Origin: Streptoalloteichus tenebrarius
Lineage (GTDB): Bacteria > Actinomycetota > Actinomycetes > Mycobacteriales > Pseudonocardiaceae
DNA length: 64,000 bases
Reading direction: 5' to 3'
Assembly (NCBI RefSeq): GCF_024171885.1
Contig: NZ_JAMTCP010000007.1
Location: forward strand, 156,928 to 220,927
Within the stretch, counting starts at the first letter, position 1, and each line of letters opens with the position of its first letter. The translations under genes were made by a program, and so were the position numbers. Shown here in pieces: positions 32,878-41,722 of this stretch. The notes under the pieces were generated by a model, which ran no database searches, was not told the DNA's origin, and saw only the letters and a program-made list of their open reading frames with translations.

Positions 32878-33921
32878 GTGACGATGACCATGCCCGCCCG
32901 CATGCTCCGCCTGCTGTCGCTCCTCCAGAGCCGACGGGAGTGGTCCGGCGCGGAACTCGCCGAGCGGCTGGGGGTCACCGACCGCACGGTGCGCCGCGAC
33001 GTCGACCGGCTGCGCGAGCTGGGCTACCCGGTCGACGCGAGCCCGGGCACCGGCGGCGGCTACCGCCTGGCCTCCGGCAGGGACCTGCCGCCCCTGCTGC
33101 TGGACGACGACGAGGCCGTGGCGGTCGCGGTCGGGCTGCTCACCGCGCCCGGCGGCGGGGTGCGCGGCATCGAGGAGACCTCGGCCCGCGCGCTGGCCAA
33201 GCTGGAGCAGGTCCTGCCCGCCCGACTGCGGCACCGGGTCGCCGCGGTCTCCGAGGTCACCCTGCCCATCACCCTGGCCAAGGGGACCAGGACCGACCCC
33301 GCGGTGCTCGCCGTCGTCGCCGCCGCCTGCCGCGACCACGAGCTGCTGACCTTCGACTACGAGAGCCGGGAGGGCGCGCCGTCCTCACGTCGGGTCGAGC
33401 CACACCACCTGGTCACCGTGCACGGGCTCTGGTACCTCGTCGCCTACGACCCCGAGCGGGCCGACTGGCGCACCTTCCGGGTCGACCGCGTCACCGCGCC
33501 CACGCCCACCCACCGGCGGTTCTCCCCCCGCCGGCTGCCGGCGGAGGACGCGGCCACCTATCTGGACCGCACCCTGGCCGCCGCCCCCTACCGCTACGAC
33601 GCCGTGGCCACCGTGGCCGCACCCGCGTCCGTCGTGCTGGAGCGGATGATCGGACCCTCCCGCAGCCGGGTCGAACCGCTGGGCGCGCGCCGCTGCCGCG
33701 TCCGGCTGGGCGGCGACACCCTGGAGATCGTCGCCCAGCGGCTCCTGTCGCTGCTCGCCCTCGACGTCGACCTCACCCTCGACGGCCCGGCCGAGGTGCT
33801 CGACCACCTCCACGCGACGGGTCGGCGTCTGGCCGAACTCGCCGCCACGGGCAGCACCAAGCGCGACAGCGCCACGAAGGCCAGCACGCAGGCCGGCACG
33901 GGGCCAGGCGACGGCGCGTGA
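32878..33921 (+). CDS. WYL-domain (YafY-type) transcriptional regulator
   Basis: HTH_11 + WYL regulator of 347 aa. The N-terminal HTH shows MLRLLSLLQSRREWSGAELA and VTDRTVRRDVDRLRELGYPV; the WYL domain lies at about 145-220 with the name motif in VTVHGLWYLVAYDPE and RTFRVDRV; a WCX-type C-terminal domain ends near residue 320. WYL domains sense small ligands or nucleic acids. Start is GTG 32878 or ATG 32884/32890. The 3' end overlaps an antisense hypothetical gene by about 150 bp. It likely controls the divergent hydrolase/oxidase genes through the 25-bp palindrome. Confidence 0.92.
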   Translation: MTMTMPARMLRLLSLLQSRREWSGAELAERLGVTDRTVRRDVDRLRELGYPVDASPGTGGGYRLASGRDLPPLLLDDDEAVAVAVGLLTAPGGGVRGIEETSARALAKLEQVLPARLRHRVAAVSEVTLPITLAKGTRTDPAVLAVVAAACRDHELLTFDYESREGAPSSRRVEPHHLVTVHGLWYLVAYDPERADWRTFRVDRVTAPTPTHRRFSPRRLPAEDAATYLDRTLAAAPYRYDAVATVAAPASVVLERMIGPSRSRVEPLGARRCRVRLGGDTLEIVAQRLLSLLALDVDLTLDGPAEVLDHLHATGRRLAELAATGSTKRDSATKASTQAGTGPGDGA

Positions 33922-34426
33922 CTCCATTTTGGAGGTGAGGGGCGTGGCCGACGGCGGCGGGCGGGATGTCCTTGAGCCGGACCGACGTGAGCGGACCGCC
34001 GCGCCGGGCCACCTGGGTGTGCAGCGCCAGCTCACACGCCGTCCACGTGCCCGCGGGGTCCTCCGGCTCCCCTGTGTCCTTGGTGTTCCTCTGGTCCTCG
34101 GTGCCGTCGGTGACGTGGACGAGGCCGGCGGCGGCCATCCGGTCGAGCAGCTCCGCGGCCCGGGCGGCCGAGCCGTTGGCCAGGGCGGAGGCGGGCAGGG
34201 GGCGCGCCAGCCGGCAGACGCTGTTCGGGACGAACACGCAACCACGCAGCAGGGTGGCGAGAACCGATGCGACAGGGCCGGGCTCCCCCGCGAGGAACGA
34301 CCGGACCGAGGGCAGGGACAGGAACACGAGCGGGTCGTCACCCGAGGCCGGCCACGCCGGCGGTCTGACGCACGTCGACCAGAAGACCAGCGCGGAGTCG
34401 ATCCCGGCGCGGACGAGGAGACACAT
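33773..34426 (-). CDS. Hypothetical protein, C-terminus overlapping the WYL gene
   Basis: Unrecognised 217-aa frame. From 34426 to about 33950 the third codon positions are almost all G/C and the protein looks natural: LLVRAGIDSALVFWSTCVRP, DPLVFLSLPSVRSFL and AAELLDRMAAAGLVHVTDGT, the last resembling a winged-helix end. Beyond 33950 it overlaps the WYL gene in antisense and the codon bias is lost, so the natural C-terminus may have been deleted or shifted. ATG 34426 sits directly behind GGGAGGAG; ATG 34474 is an alternative. Divergent from the GT1 gene. Confidence 0.5.
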   Translation of the reverse strand: MCLLVRAGIDSALVFWSTCVRPPAWPASGDDPLVFLSLPSVRSFLAGEPGPVASVLATLLRGCVFVPNSVCRLARPLPASALANGSAARAAELLDRMAAAGLVHVTDGTEDQRNTKDTGEPEDPAGTWTACELALHTQVARRGGPLTSVRLKDIPPAAVGHAPHLQNGVTRRRLAPCRPACWPSWRCRAWCCPWRRVRPDADPSRGGGRAPRPGRRG

Positions 34427-34499
34427 CTCCTCCCACAGCCCTAAGGTGGATCGTTCGGAAACTCGGCAGATCATCTCCTGGGCGGAAAGGGACGGCACC

Positions 34500-35642
34500 G
34501 TGCGCATCCTCTTCACCTTCGTCGGCGGCACCGGGCACTTCGCGCCGCTCACGCCGATCGCGCGCGCCGCCGAGGCCGCTGGCCACACCGTCGCCTTCAC
34601 GGCGGAGCCCCCGATGGCGTCGCCGGTGCGGGAGGCGGGCTTCACCGTCTTCCCCGCCGGCGTCGGACGCGAGGGAGCACCGGAACGCCTTCCCCTGCTG
34701 GAGGTGGACCGGGAGCGGGAGGACAGGGTGGTCCGGGAGAACTTCGCCCGCCACCGGGCCGGCCGGCGGGCCTCCGCCCTGCTCCCGCTCTGCCAGGAGT
34801 GGCGGCCGGACCTCCTGGTCTGCGAGGAGATGGACTTCGGAGCCCTGGTCGCCGCCGAACGCCTCGGCATCCCCCACGCCAGGGTGCTCGTCATCGCCTC
34901 GGGATCGTTCGTGCGGACCGAGCTGGTCGCCGAGCCGCTGCACACGCTGCGCGCCGAGCACGGCCTGGCGCCCGACCCCGACCTCGCGATGCTGGAGCGG
35001 CACCTCGTGCTGGCCCCGTTCCCGCCCAGTTTCCGCCACCCCGCGTACCCACTGCCCGCGACGGCGCACGCGCTGCGCCCACACGTCCTCGACGAGAGCG
35101 CCACGCCGCCGGCCTGGCTGGACGACCTGGCGGACGCCCCGACCGTCTACCTCACCCTCGGCACGATCTTCAACATGGAGAGCGGCGACCTGTTCTCCCG
35201 CGCGATCACCGGCCTGCGCGAGCTGCCCGTCAACCTCGTCGTGACCGTCGGCCGGCACCTCGACCCCGCCGAGTTCGGCCCCCAGCCCGCCAACGTCCAC
35301 ATCGAACGGTTCGTCCCGCAGGCGGCGATCCTCCCCCGCTGCGCGGCGGTGGTCTCGCACGGCGGCTCCGGCAGCGTCATGGGCGCGCTCGCGCACGGCC
35401 TGCCGATGGTCCTGCTCCCCATGGGGGCCGACCAGCCGCACAACGCGGACCGGTGCGAGGACCTCGGGGTCGCGGAGGTGCTCGACGCCGTCGGCTCGAC
35501 CCCGGAGACGATCAGGGACGCCGTCTCCCGCGTGTTGTCGCAGCCCTCCTACCGATGCGCCGCCGAACGCCTGCGGGACGAGATGGTCGCCCTCCCCGGC
35601 CCGGAGCACGCGGTGTCGCTCCTCGAACGCCTCGCCGCGTGA
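34500..35642 (+). CDS. Glycosyltransferase family 1 (MGT/macrolide-type UGT)
   Basis: GT-B fold nucleotide-sugar glycosyltransferase, 380 aa. It starts MRILFTFVGGTGHFAPLTPI, which is the acceptor domain; the donor domain has VYLTLGTIFN and the UGT signature VVSHGGSGSVMGALAHGLPM followed by GADQPHNADRC. GTG 34500 is the natural start. Such enzymes glycosylate small lipophilic molecules, often for macrolide inactivation or tailoring. It is monocistronic and converges on a membrane protein gene 9 bp away. Not obviously tied to the aminoglycoside genes. Confidence 0.92.
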   Translation: MRILFTFVGGTGHFAPLTPIARAAEAAGHTVAFTAEPPMASPVREAGFTVFPAGVGREGAPERLPLLEVDREREDRVVRENFARHRAGRRASALLPLCQEWRPDLLVCEEMDFGALVAAERLGIPHARVLVIASGSFVRTELVAEPLHTLRAEHGLAPDPDLAMLERHLVLAPFPPSFRHPAYPLPATAHALRPHVLDESATPPAWLDDLADAPTVYLTLGTIFNMESGDLFSRAITGLRELPVNLVVTVGRHLDPAEFGPQPANVHIERFVPQAAILPRCAAVVSHGGSGSVMGALAHGLPMVLLPMGADQPHNADRCEDLGVAEVLDAVGSTPETIRDAVSRVLSQPSYRCAAERLRDEMVALPGPEHAVSLLERLAA

Positions 35643-35651
35643 GTCCTGGCG

Positions 35652-36230
35652 TCAACGCCGGTCGCGGTGTTGACGGTCGCGGTGTTGACGGTCGCGGAGT
35701 TGGCGGGCACGGAGTTGGCGGCCGTGGAACACGGCGACGGGGAGCAGGACGACGGCACCGAGGAAGAAGTAGCCGTTGATGACCAGGGTCCTGACGTGGT
35801 CCGCTGTGGACAGGGTCGCGGGTCCGGTACCGGCGAACAGGCCGTCCGGGGTGATGCCGAGGATCATGGAGATGTTCTCGACCATGCCGGGAACCCCGCG
35901 TACGACCAGCAGGGCGCTGCCGCACAGCAGCGGGAGCCTCACCGTCCACTGTGGAATGTTCTGGCCCCAGGGTCGCACCGTGGCCACCACGCAGAACCCT
36001 CCGACGGCGGACATCACGGTGATCAGCCCGTCGTAGGCGAGGAACACCCACACCGGGCCGTCCGCGTCCGGCCCCATCGCGGCCTCGTAGTCGATCCCCA
36101 TCCAGGCGTGCCAGACAAACGACACGACCATCCACGCGAACGCGGCGCGCGCCCACCGGACGGCGGCGGCGCTCGGCGGGGCGACCGGATTCCGGTGATG
36201 TTCCCTGGTGGTGGGCATGTCGGGGCGCAT
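35652..36230 (-). CDS. Small multi-span membrane protein
   Basis: Unrecognised integral membrane protein of 192 aa. Four hydrophobic segments are visible: AAFAWMVVSFVWHAWMG, VFLAYDGLITVMSAVGGFCV, LPLLCGSALLVVRGVPGM and TLVINGYFFLGAVVLLPVAV. The C-terminus is an Arg/Gln/His-rich repeat (RQLRDRQHRDRQ) coded by a 15-bp tandem repeat and may be a recent extension. No family assigned. Confidence 0.72.
   Translation of the reverse strand: MRPDMPTTREHHRNPVAPPSAAAVRWARAAFAWMVVSFVWHAWMGIDYEAAMGPDADGPVWVFLAYDGLITVMSAVGGFCVVATVRPWGQNIPQWTVRLPLLCGSALLVVRGVPGMVENISMILGITPDGLFAGTGPATLSTADHVRTLVINGYFFLGAVVLLPVAVFHGRQLRARQLRDRQHRDRQHRDRR
35659..35718. repeat. 15-bp tandem repeat at the end of the membrane protein gene
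   Basis: Four units of CGGTCGCGGTGTTGA (two identical, two diverged) plus a partial fifth. They encode the basic tail of the membrane protein on the minus strand. Confidence 0.85.
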
Positions 36231-36317
36231 GCCACCCAGCCTTGCCGTACGGGCAGGCGGAATCCTCCCTCCGGCGCGTGACCTCGCTCCCCCGCGCGAG
36301 GGAGCCGACGACGCCGG

Positions 36318-38549
36318 TCAGGCGCTGGCGCGAAGCCGGTGCGCGAGCGCGGTGTGCCGACGACCCGAGCCCACCGTCCGGACCGCCTGCCCCAACGCCT
36401 TCTTGGACCCCACCAGGACGACCAGCTTCTTGGCGCGGGTCACCCCCGTGTACAGCAGGTTCCGTTGCAGCATCATCCACGCGCTGGTGGTCACCGGGAT
36501 CACCACGCACGGGTACTCACTGCCCTGCGAGCGGTGGATCGTCAACGCGTAGGCGTGCACCAGCTCGTCGAGTTCGAGGAAGTCGTAGTCGACGTCCTCG
36601 TCCTCGTCGGTCCGCACGGTCAGGGTCTGCGCCTCCAGGTCGAGCGCCGTGACCACGCCCTGCGTCCCGTTGAACACCCCGTTGGCGCCCTTGTCGTAGT
36701 TGTTGCGGATCTGGGTCACCTTGTCCCCGACCCGGAACACCCGGCCACCCACCCGCCGTTCCGGCGCGCCCTCCCGCGCGGGCGTGAGTTCCTGCTGGAG
36801 AAGCTGGTTCAGCATCCCGGCGCCGGCGGGACCGCGGTGCATCGGCGCCAGCACCTGCACATCGCGTCGGGGGTTGAGGCCGAACTTGCGGGGGATCCGC
36901 CGGCACACCACGTCGACCAGCAGCGCGGCGGTCTGCTCCGCGTCGTCGACGGAGAACAGGAAGAAGTCGGTCATGCCGTGCAGGAGGGGGTAGTCGCCGG
37001 CGTTGATCCGGTGGGCGTTGGTGACCACTCCGGACTCGGCGGCCTGCCGGAACACCTGGGTCAGCCGCACGTGCGGCACCGGGGTGCCCTCGGCCAGCAG
37101 ATCGCGCAGCACCTCACCCGGCCCCACCGACGGCAACTGGTCCACGTCGCCCACCAACAGCAGGTGCGCGCCCGGCGCGACGGCCTTGAACAGCTTGTTG
37201 GCCAACAGCAGGTCGAGCATGGACACCTCGTCCACCACGACCAGGTCGGCGTCCAACGGGTTGTCCCGGTCGTAGGCGGCGTCCCCGCCCGGCTGGAGCC
37301 GCAGCAACCGGTGCACCGTCGCCGCCTCGTGCCCGGTCAGCTCCGCCAACCGCTTGGCCGCCCGGCCCGTCGGCGCGGCCAGCACCACCTTCGCCTTCTT
37401 GGCCCTGGCCAACGCGACGATCGAGCGCACCGTGAAGCTCTTGCCGCAGCCGGGGCCACCGGTCAGCACCGCCACCTTGCGGGTCAGCGCCAACCGCACC
37501 GCCTCCTGCTGGGCCGGCGCGAGGTCGGCGCCGACGGTGCGGCGCAGCCACGCGAACGCCCGGTCCCAGTCCACGTCGGCGAACGCCGGCATCCGGTCCG
37601 CCGGGGTGTCCAGCAGCCGCCGCGCCTGGTTGGCCAGGGCGATCTCGGCCCGGTGGAACGGCACGAGGTAGATCGCCGCCTCCGGCTCGGCCGGGTCGGG
37701 GCCGGGCAGCTCCTCCCGCACCACGCCCTCCTCGGCCACCAGCTCGGCGAGGCACTCGATCACCGCGCCCGCGTCGACCTGGAGGATCTTGATCGCCTCC
37801 GCGACCAGGCTCTGCTCCGGCAGGTAACAGTGGCCGTCGCCGGTCGCCTCGGACAGGGTGAACAACAGCCCGGCCTTGATGCGCTGCGGGGAGTCGTGCG
37901 GGATGCCGACGGCCCTGGCGATGGTGTCGGCGGTCTTGAACCCGATGCCCCAGACGTCGGTGGCCAGCCGGTAGGGCTCGTCCCGCACCACGCGGATCGC
38001 GTCGTCGGCGTACTGCTTGTAGATCTTCACGGCGAGCGAGGTGGAGACCCCCACGCCCTGGAGGAAGACCATGACCTCCTTGATCGCCTTCTGCTCCTCC
38101 CACGCGTCGGCGATCATCTTGGTGCGCTTGGGGCCGAGCTTGGGCACCTCGACCAGCCGCTCCGGGGTCTGCTCGATCACGTCCAGCGCGGCGACCCCGA
38201 AGTGCCGCACGATCTTCTCGGCCAGCTTCGGCCCGATCCCCTTGATCAACCCCGAGCCCAGGTACCGCTGGATGCCCTGCACGGTCGCGGGGAGGACGGT
38301 CGTGTAGTCCTCGACGTGGAACTGCCTGCCGTACTGCGGGTGCGACCCCCACCGGCCGCGCATCCGCAGCGACTCGCCGGGCTGCGCGCCCAACAACGCG
38401 CCGACCACGGTCACCAGCTCGCCCCGGCCGGCGTCCACGCGCGCGACGGTGTAGCCGGTCTCCTCGTTGGCGAAGGTGATCCGCTCCAGGGACCCCTCCA
38501 GCACCGAACCCCGGAACGTCCCGTCGCCCCGCTCCGCGCCAGCACGCAT
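36318..38549 (-). CDS. recD2: RecD2-type ATP-dependent DNA helicase
   Basis: 5'-3' DNA helicase of superfamily 1B, 743 aa. The N-terminal OB-like part (GSLERITFANEETGYTVARV) and HhH repeats (LIKGIGPKLAEKIVRHFG; GFKTADTIARAVG) are RecD2 features. The helicase core has Walker A TGGPGCGKSF, DLVVVDEVSMLD (Walker B), GDVDQLPSVGPGEVL, and the C-terminal VHAYALTIHRSQGSEYPCVV with LLYTGVTRAKKLVVLVG. RecD2 acts outside RecBCD in replication-fork repair. Start may be ATG 38549 or GTG 38555/38561. Not clustered with other repair genes. Confidence 0.95.
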   Translation of the reverse strand: MRAGAERGDGTFRGSVLEGSLERITFANEETGYTVARVDAGRGELVTVVGALLGAQPGESLRMRGRWGSHPQYGRQFHVEDYTTVLPATVQGIQRYLGSGLIKGIGPKLAEKIVRHFGVAALDVIEQTPERLVEVPKLGPKRTKMIADAWEEQKAIKEVMVFLQGVGVSTSLAVKIYKQYADDAIRVVRDEPYRLATDVWGIGFKTADTIARAVGIPHDSPQRIKAGLLFTLSEATGDGHCYLPEQSLVAEAIKILQVDAGAVIECLAELVAEEGVVREELPGPDPAEPEAAIYLVPFHRAEIALANQARRLLDTPADRMPAFADVDWDRAFAWLRRTVGADLAPAQQEAVRLALTRKVAVLTGGPGCGKSFTVRSIVALARAKKAKVVLAAPTGRAAKRLAELTGHEAATVHRLLRLQPGGDAAYDRDNPLDADLVVVDEVSMLDLLLANKLFKAVAPGAHLLLVGDVDQLPSVGPGEVLRDLLAEGTPVPHVRLTQVFRQAAESGVVTNAHRINAGDYPLLHGMTDFFLFSVDDAEQTAALLVDVVCRRIPRKFGLNPRRDVQVLAPMHRGPAGAGMLNQLLQQELTPAREGAPERRVGGRVFRVGDKVTQIRNNYDKGANGVFNGTQGVVTALDLEAQTLTVRTDEDEDVDYDFLELDELVHAYALTIHRSQGSEYPCVVIPVTTSAWMMLQRNLLYTGVTRAKKLVVLVGSKKALGQAVRTVGSGRRHTALAHRLRASA

Positions 38550-39369
38550 CGTCACCCGCACAGAGTTACCACGAGGTCTGACAATCGCCGGAAACGCACA
38601 CGAGTCGGAGCGACCCACACCGGCCACCCCACCAGGACCCCCTGGTCAGCGACCTTCTCCCCCACCTCAACGCAGCCCCCACCCGCCCTGGGGGGCGAGC
38701 CCCGCTCCAGCCTATCCGCCCCGCACCACCCGCCGCCCGAGAAAAGTGGAGCCTGTGGATAACTGCCCGGCCGCAGCCCAAAAGACACCCGACTGTTGGC
38801 TTAGCACGGGCTCTATCCCTCCAGCCTGTGGATAACTGGCGCGCCCCGACCCCGCGATGCGGTATCCTGCGCACCCCTCGCGCCAGTGATGCCCGACTTC
38901 CTCCACAGCGCGACCGCCCCAACGAGGCACGAACACCACCCGCCGCGCAGCCCGAGCACGTGTCGACCCTGAATCCGGCCCTGGCCGCTGACGACACCGG
39001 CCGGGGAGACTGTGAGCCCGAAGCCGCAACTGTGGGGGCGATGTCGGCGGGCCACCTGGACCAACTCCGCTCCAAGTCACCCCCGCCAGTCGTTCGCCGG
39101 AGTGGTCAGAAGACGCATGGGCGGTGGATCGGGCCGGACGATGCGGTCCACCGGATCGTGAGTGGCGTCGACGACATGACGCCACCTGTCAATGACGTTC
39201 TACAGGCCTTGGGATGCCCACTGCTGCCGGCCTTGCGAGACAAGAGAATTCGACATGCCACCGTTGTCATCAACAACACGCCATGTACCGGCCACAAGGC
39301 TGCGACACCCTGTTACCGGTGCTGCTCCCCCAACAACTACAGACGGACCTTTGCGGGAGGATCAGCACC
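38550..39369. other. Gene-poor region with two DnaA-box-like sites
   Basis: About 820 bases without a convincing gene. Two copies of CCTGTGGATAACTG occur 73 bp apart; each contains TGTGGATAA (38754-38762 and 38827-38835), the complement of the classical DnaA box TTATCCACA. Open frames exist but have random third positions. GC content falls toward 39.2-39.3 kb, suggesting acquired or decaying DNA upstream of the Imm1-like fragment. Confidence 0.6.
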
Positions 39370-39669
39370 GTGGGGGCGCTGAAGGTTTGGTACGACGAAC
39401 ACCCTCTGGTCATCCGCACGTCCGGTGAGCTTGACTCCTTTCTGGACCGCATGAAGCGCGATACGGCCGACGGCCCTGTGCCGCCCATGGCCGAGATGTC
39501 CACCCACGGGCCGAGCGGCTGGGCGCTCGCCCAACTCGGCATCAACGCGACGCGCCGGGGGTTCTTCGCCTACGCGGACCCCGGTGGATCAACCGTGACC
39601 TTCAACGGCGACAACGACGACGCGACTGGGACGCGATCGACGTGTGTCCACTGGCAACCCGTCAAGTGA
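39370..39669 (+). CDS. Imm1-like immunity protein fragment / hypothetical
   Basis: 99-aa protein resembling the N-terminal two thirds of Imm1-type immunity proteins of polymorphic toxin systems: LDSFLDRM near the start, WALAQLGIN and GFFAYADPGGSTVTFNGD, the strand pairs of that fold. The usual C-terminal helix and WE-type end are missing, so it may be truncated. GTG 39370 follows GGGAGG. No toxin gene is adjacent. The family call rests on pattern recall and needs a profile search. Confidence 0.5.
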   Translation: MGALKVWYDEHPLVIRTSGELDSFLDRMKRDTADGPVPPMAEMSTHGPSGWALAQLGINATRRGFFAYADPGGSTVTFNGDNDDATGTRSTCVHWQPVK

Positions 39670-39972
39670 CCCGAAGGTGAGCCCGGCCGCCCCGCGAACG
39701 GACCACCACCGTGGAGGCGAAGCGCCGATACGAATCACGCAGGCCGCCAACCCGGGAAGCCCCGACACATCCGACGATCGGGTCGCTGTCACGAGCCGCC
39801 GCCCCGGCTCACTGTCGTTCCCCCGGTCGGCGGCGACGAAGGGTCCCTGCGTAGGACGCCAAGTCGTCATATTGCGCGACATTCGTGTCACCCGTTTGTC
39901 AGGAACGTATGACTTCCCTGTTCAGTAGCCTCCTGCTGATCAGGTGGTGTTCCACACGGAAGGGGGGCCAGC
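39670..39972. other. Intergenic region before the DUF397 gene
   Basis: About 300 bases with no supported gene or repeat; probably contains the DUF397 promoter near 39880-39950, where the sequence is less GC-rich. Confidence 0.5.
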
Positions 39973-40179
39973 ATGGTTCCGGACCTCGCCGGCGCGGTCT
40001 GGCGCAAGAGCCGTCGCAGCAACGGGGGAGGTGGCGCCTGCGTCGAGGTCGCCGCCACCCTGGGCAGGGCGGCCGTGCGCGACTCGAAGAACCCGGCCGG
40101 TCCGGTGCTGGTGTTCACGCCACGCGCGTTCAGCGCGTTCGTGGGAGCCGTGCGGTCAGGGCGGATCAACCAGGGTTGA
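39973..40179 (+). CDS. DUF397 domain protein
   Basis: 68-aa member of the actinobacterial DUF397 family (BldB-related small proteins): VWRKSRRSNGGGGACVEVA and AVRDSKNPAGPVLVFTPRAF cover the conserved core. These proteins usually pair with an upstream HTH_31/XRE regulator and affect development and antibiotic production. Here no XRE gene is adjacent, so it is an orphan. ATG 39973. Confidence 0.9.
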   Translation: MVPDLAGAVWRKSRRSNGGGGACVEVAATLGRAAVRDSKNPAGPVLVFTPRAFSAFVGAVRSGRINQG

Positions 40180-40282
40180 GCGCAGCCGGCCAGGACCGGG
40201 TACGGGCGTCACCCATACCCCCGGGTCGCACGAGCGAGAAGTCGGGGCACACGCGCCATAAATCGTCCAGTTTGGACGGACA

Positions 40283-40318
40283 ACCGGGTGGGGCGTCGAG
40301 GGCGACGCCCCACCCGGT
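40283..40318 (-). terminator. Terminator after the SWIM/SNF2 operon
   Basis: Perfect 16-bp stem ACCGGGTGGGGCGTCG / CGACGCCCCACCCGGT with a 4-nt loop, about 45 bp beyond the SWIM gene stop on the minus strand. Confidence 0.85.
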
Positions 40319-40360
40319 CTCACCTCACCGTCCACAGAGGACTTGGGCTGCGCCCGGCGG

Positions 40361-41722
40361 TCACTCGGCGTCCAGCTCCGCCAGGGCCGCGACCGGGTCG
40401 CGTCTGGCCGGCGCGGCCGGCCACCAGTCGCCGGACTCCCGGCGGTACGGGTGCCACCGGCCGTCCCTGCCGTAGCGGAGCTGGAGCCCGAGCTTGTCCA
40501 GGGTCCACCGGTTCCGCCAGACCCGGACGCCGCCGGTGTCACCCGCGTCGCCGCCGTCAACACCGTCAACACCGTCACTGCCGTCCCTGGTCAGCCGACC
40601 GACGACGGCACGCGCACGGGCCACGACCTCCTTCGGCGGCGCCCACGCCACCTCCAACGTGTCCAGACCCGCCGGACCGCCGTACTCCCACGCGCGGGCC
40701 GCGCGGTCCAGCTCGGCTCCCCGACCGCTCGCGCGCCGGAGCCGGTCGAGCACGGCGGGGTCGCGGTGCGTGGCGGCCAGCCGCACGGTGTCCTGCCACA
40801 GGTCCAGCGGCGCCGGCGTCCCCACCGCGTCGTCCCCGACGCCACGCTCCAGCTCGCGCAGCAGTTCCCGTGCGCGCAGCGCCGCGTCGGCGACGAGCAC
40901 CGCCAGCCCGGCCGGGTCGATGTCCGGCGCGGGCGGGACGGACAGCGGGGTCGCCGGAGGCGGCGGCGTGGTGGGCGGCTCGGGCAACGGCGGCACGTCC
41001 CGCTGGTACGCCTCGCGCGCGGAAGCGCCCGCGGGAGCACCCGTCGGCGTCGCGGGGTCCTCCACGACGGCCAGGTCGACGGGCGCGGGCACGAGTTGGG
41101 CCTCGCCCCGCGCCGCGTTGCGACGCTGGAGGTCGTCGAGCAGCTCCCGCTCGCCCCGCCCGCGCATCAGCAACAGCACGAACGGGTCGGCGTCGAGCAG
41201 CCAGGACACCTGGTAGCACAGCGCCGCCGCGTGCCGGCAGGGAAGCTCCCAGTCCGGGCAGTCGCACTCCGGCTCCAGGTCGCCGATGCCGGGCAGCAGC
41301 CGCACGCCCGCGTCCTCGGCCGCCCGCACGAGGTCGTGCGGCATGTCCCTGTCGAGCAGCGCCGCGAGGTGGCCCGCCCTGGCCGCGACCCGGTCCAGGA
41401 ACCGGTCCCACTCGACGTCGCCGAGCTGGTCGAGGAAGACCGCAGTCCGGTACGAGGTGTCGTCCTCGTGGTCGTGGACGGTCGCGCCGATCCGGCCAGG
41501 GCTGACCGTGATCGGGCCGACCTGTCCGCTGTGGGCGTGCTTCCTGCCCTGCTTCAACGGCCGCTGGTCGAGCGCGGTGTCCTCCAAGGCGGTGATCCAC
41601 GCGTTGCCCCACCAGGACCGCGCGAAGCGCCCCGGCCGGCGACGGCTCGCGGGGAAGGCGGGGAAGCCGCGCACGCGGTCTCGGACGCGGTCGCGGTCGT
41701 CCCAGTCCTGTCGTGGTGTCAT
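40361..41722 (-). CDS. SWIM zinc-finger domain protein
   Basis: 453-aa protein with a SWIM finger, CDCPDWELPCRHAAALCY (CxCx6CxH), preceded by SWWGNAWITALED and the GRIGATVHDHEDDTSYRTAV strand segment typical of SWIM proteins that pair with SNF2 helicases. A Pro-rich linker (PEPPTTPPPPATPLSVPPAP) divides it from a C-terminal domain with RWHPYRRESGDWWP. It overlaps the helicase gene by 4 bp (ATGA), so the two are made together and probably act as a complex on DNA. Role not established. Confidence 0.88.
   Translation of the reverse strand: MTPRQDWDDRDRVRDRVRGFPAFPASRRRPGRFARSWWGNAWITALEDTALDQRPLKQGRKHAHSGQVGPITVSPGRIGATVHDHEDDTSYRTAVFLDQLGDVEWDRFLDRVAARAGHLAALLDRDMPHDLVRAAEDAGVRLLPGIGDLEPECDCPDWELPCRHAAALCYQVSWLLDADPFVLLLMRGRGERELLDDLQRRNAARGEAQLVPAPVDLAVVEDPATPTGAPAGASAREAYQRDVPPLPEPPTTPPPPATPLSVPPAPDIDPAGLAVLVADAALRARELLRELERGVGDDAVGTPAPLDLWQDTVRLAATHRDPAVLDRLRRASGRGAELDRAARAWEYGGPAGLDTLEVAWAPPKEVVARARAVVGRLTRDGSDGVDGVDGGDAGDTGGVRVWRNRWTLDKLGLQLRYGRDGRWHPYRRESGDWWPAAPARRDPVAALAELDAE

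Noticed and set aside
38754..38835. Chromosomal replication origin
   Set aside because: Only two boxes, and no dnaA, dnaN or parAB genes in the window.
38828..39382. 184-codon frame downstream of the DnaA-box-like sites
   Set aside because: Random third positions and no recognisable domain; a different frame (39370-39669) is the better coding candidate.
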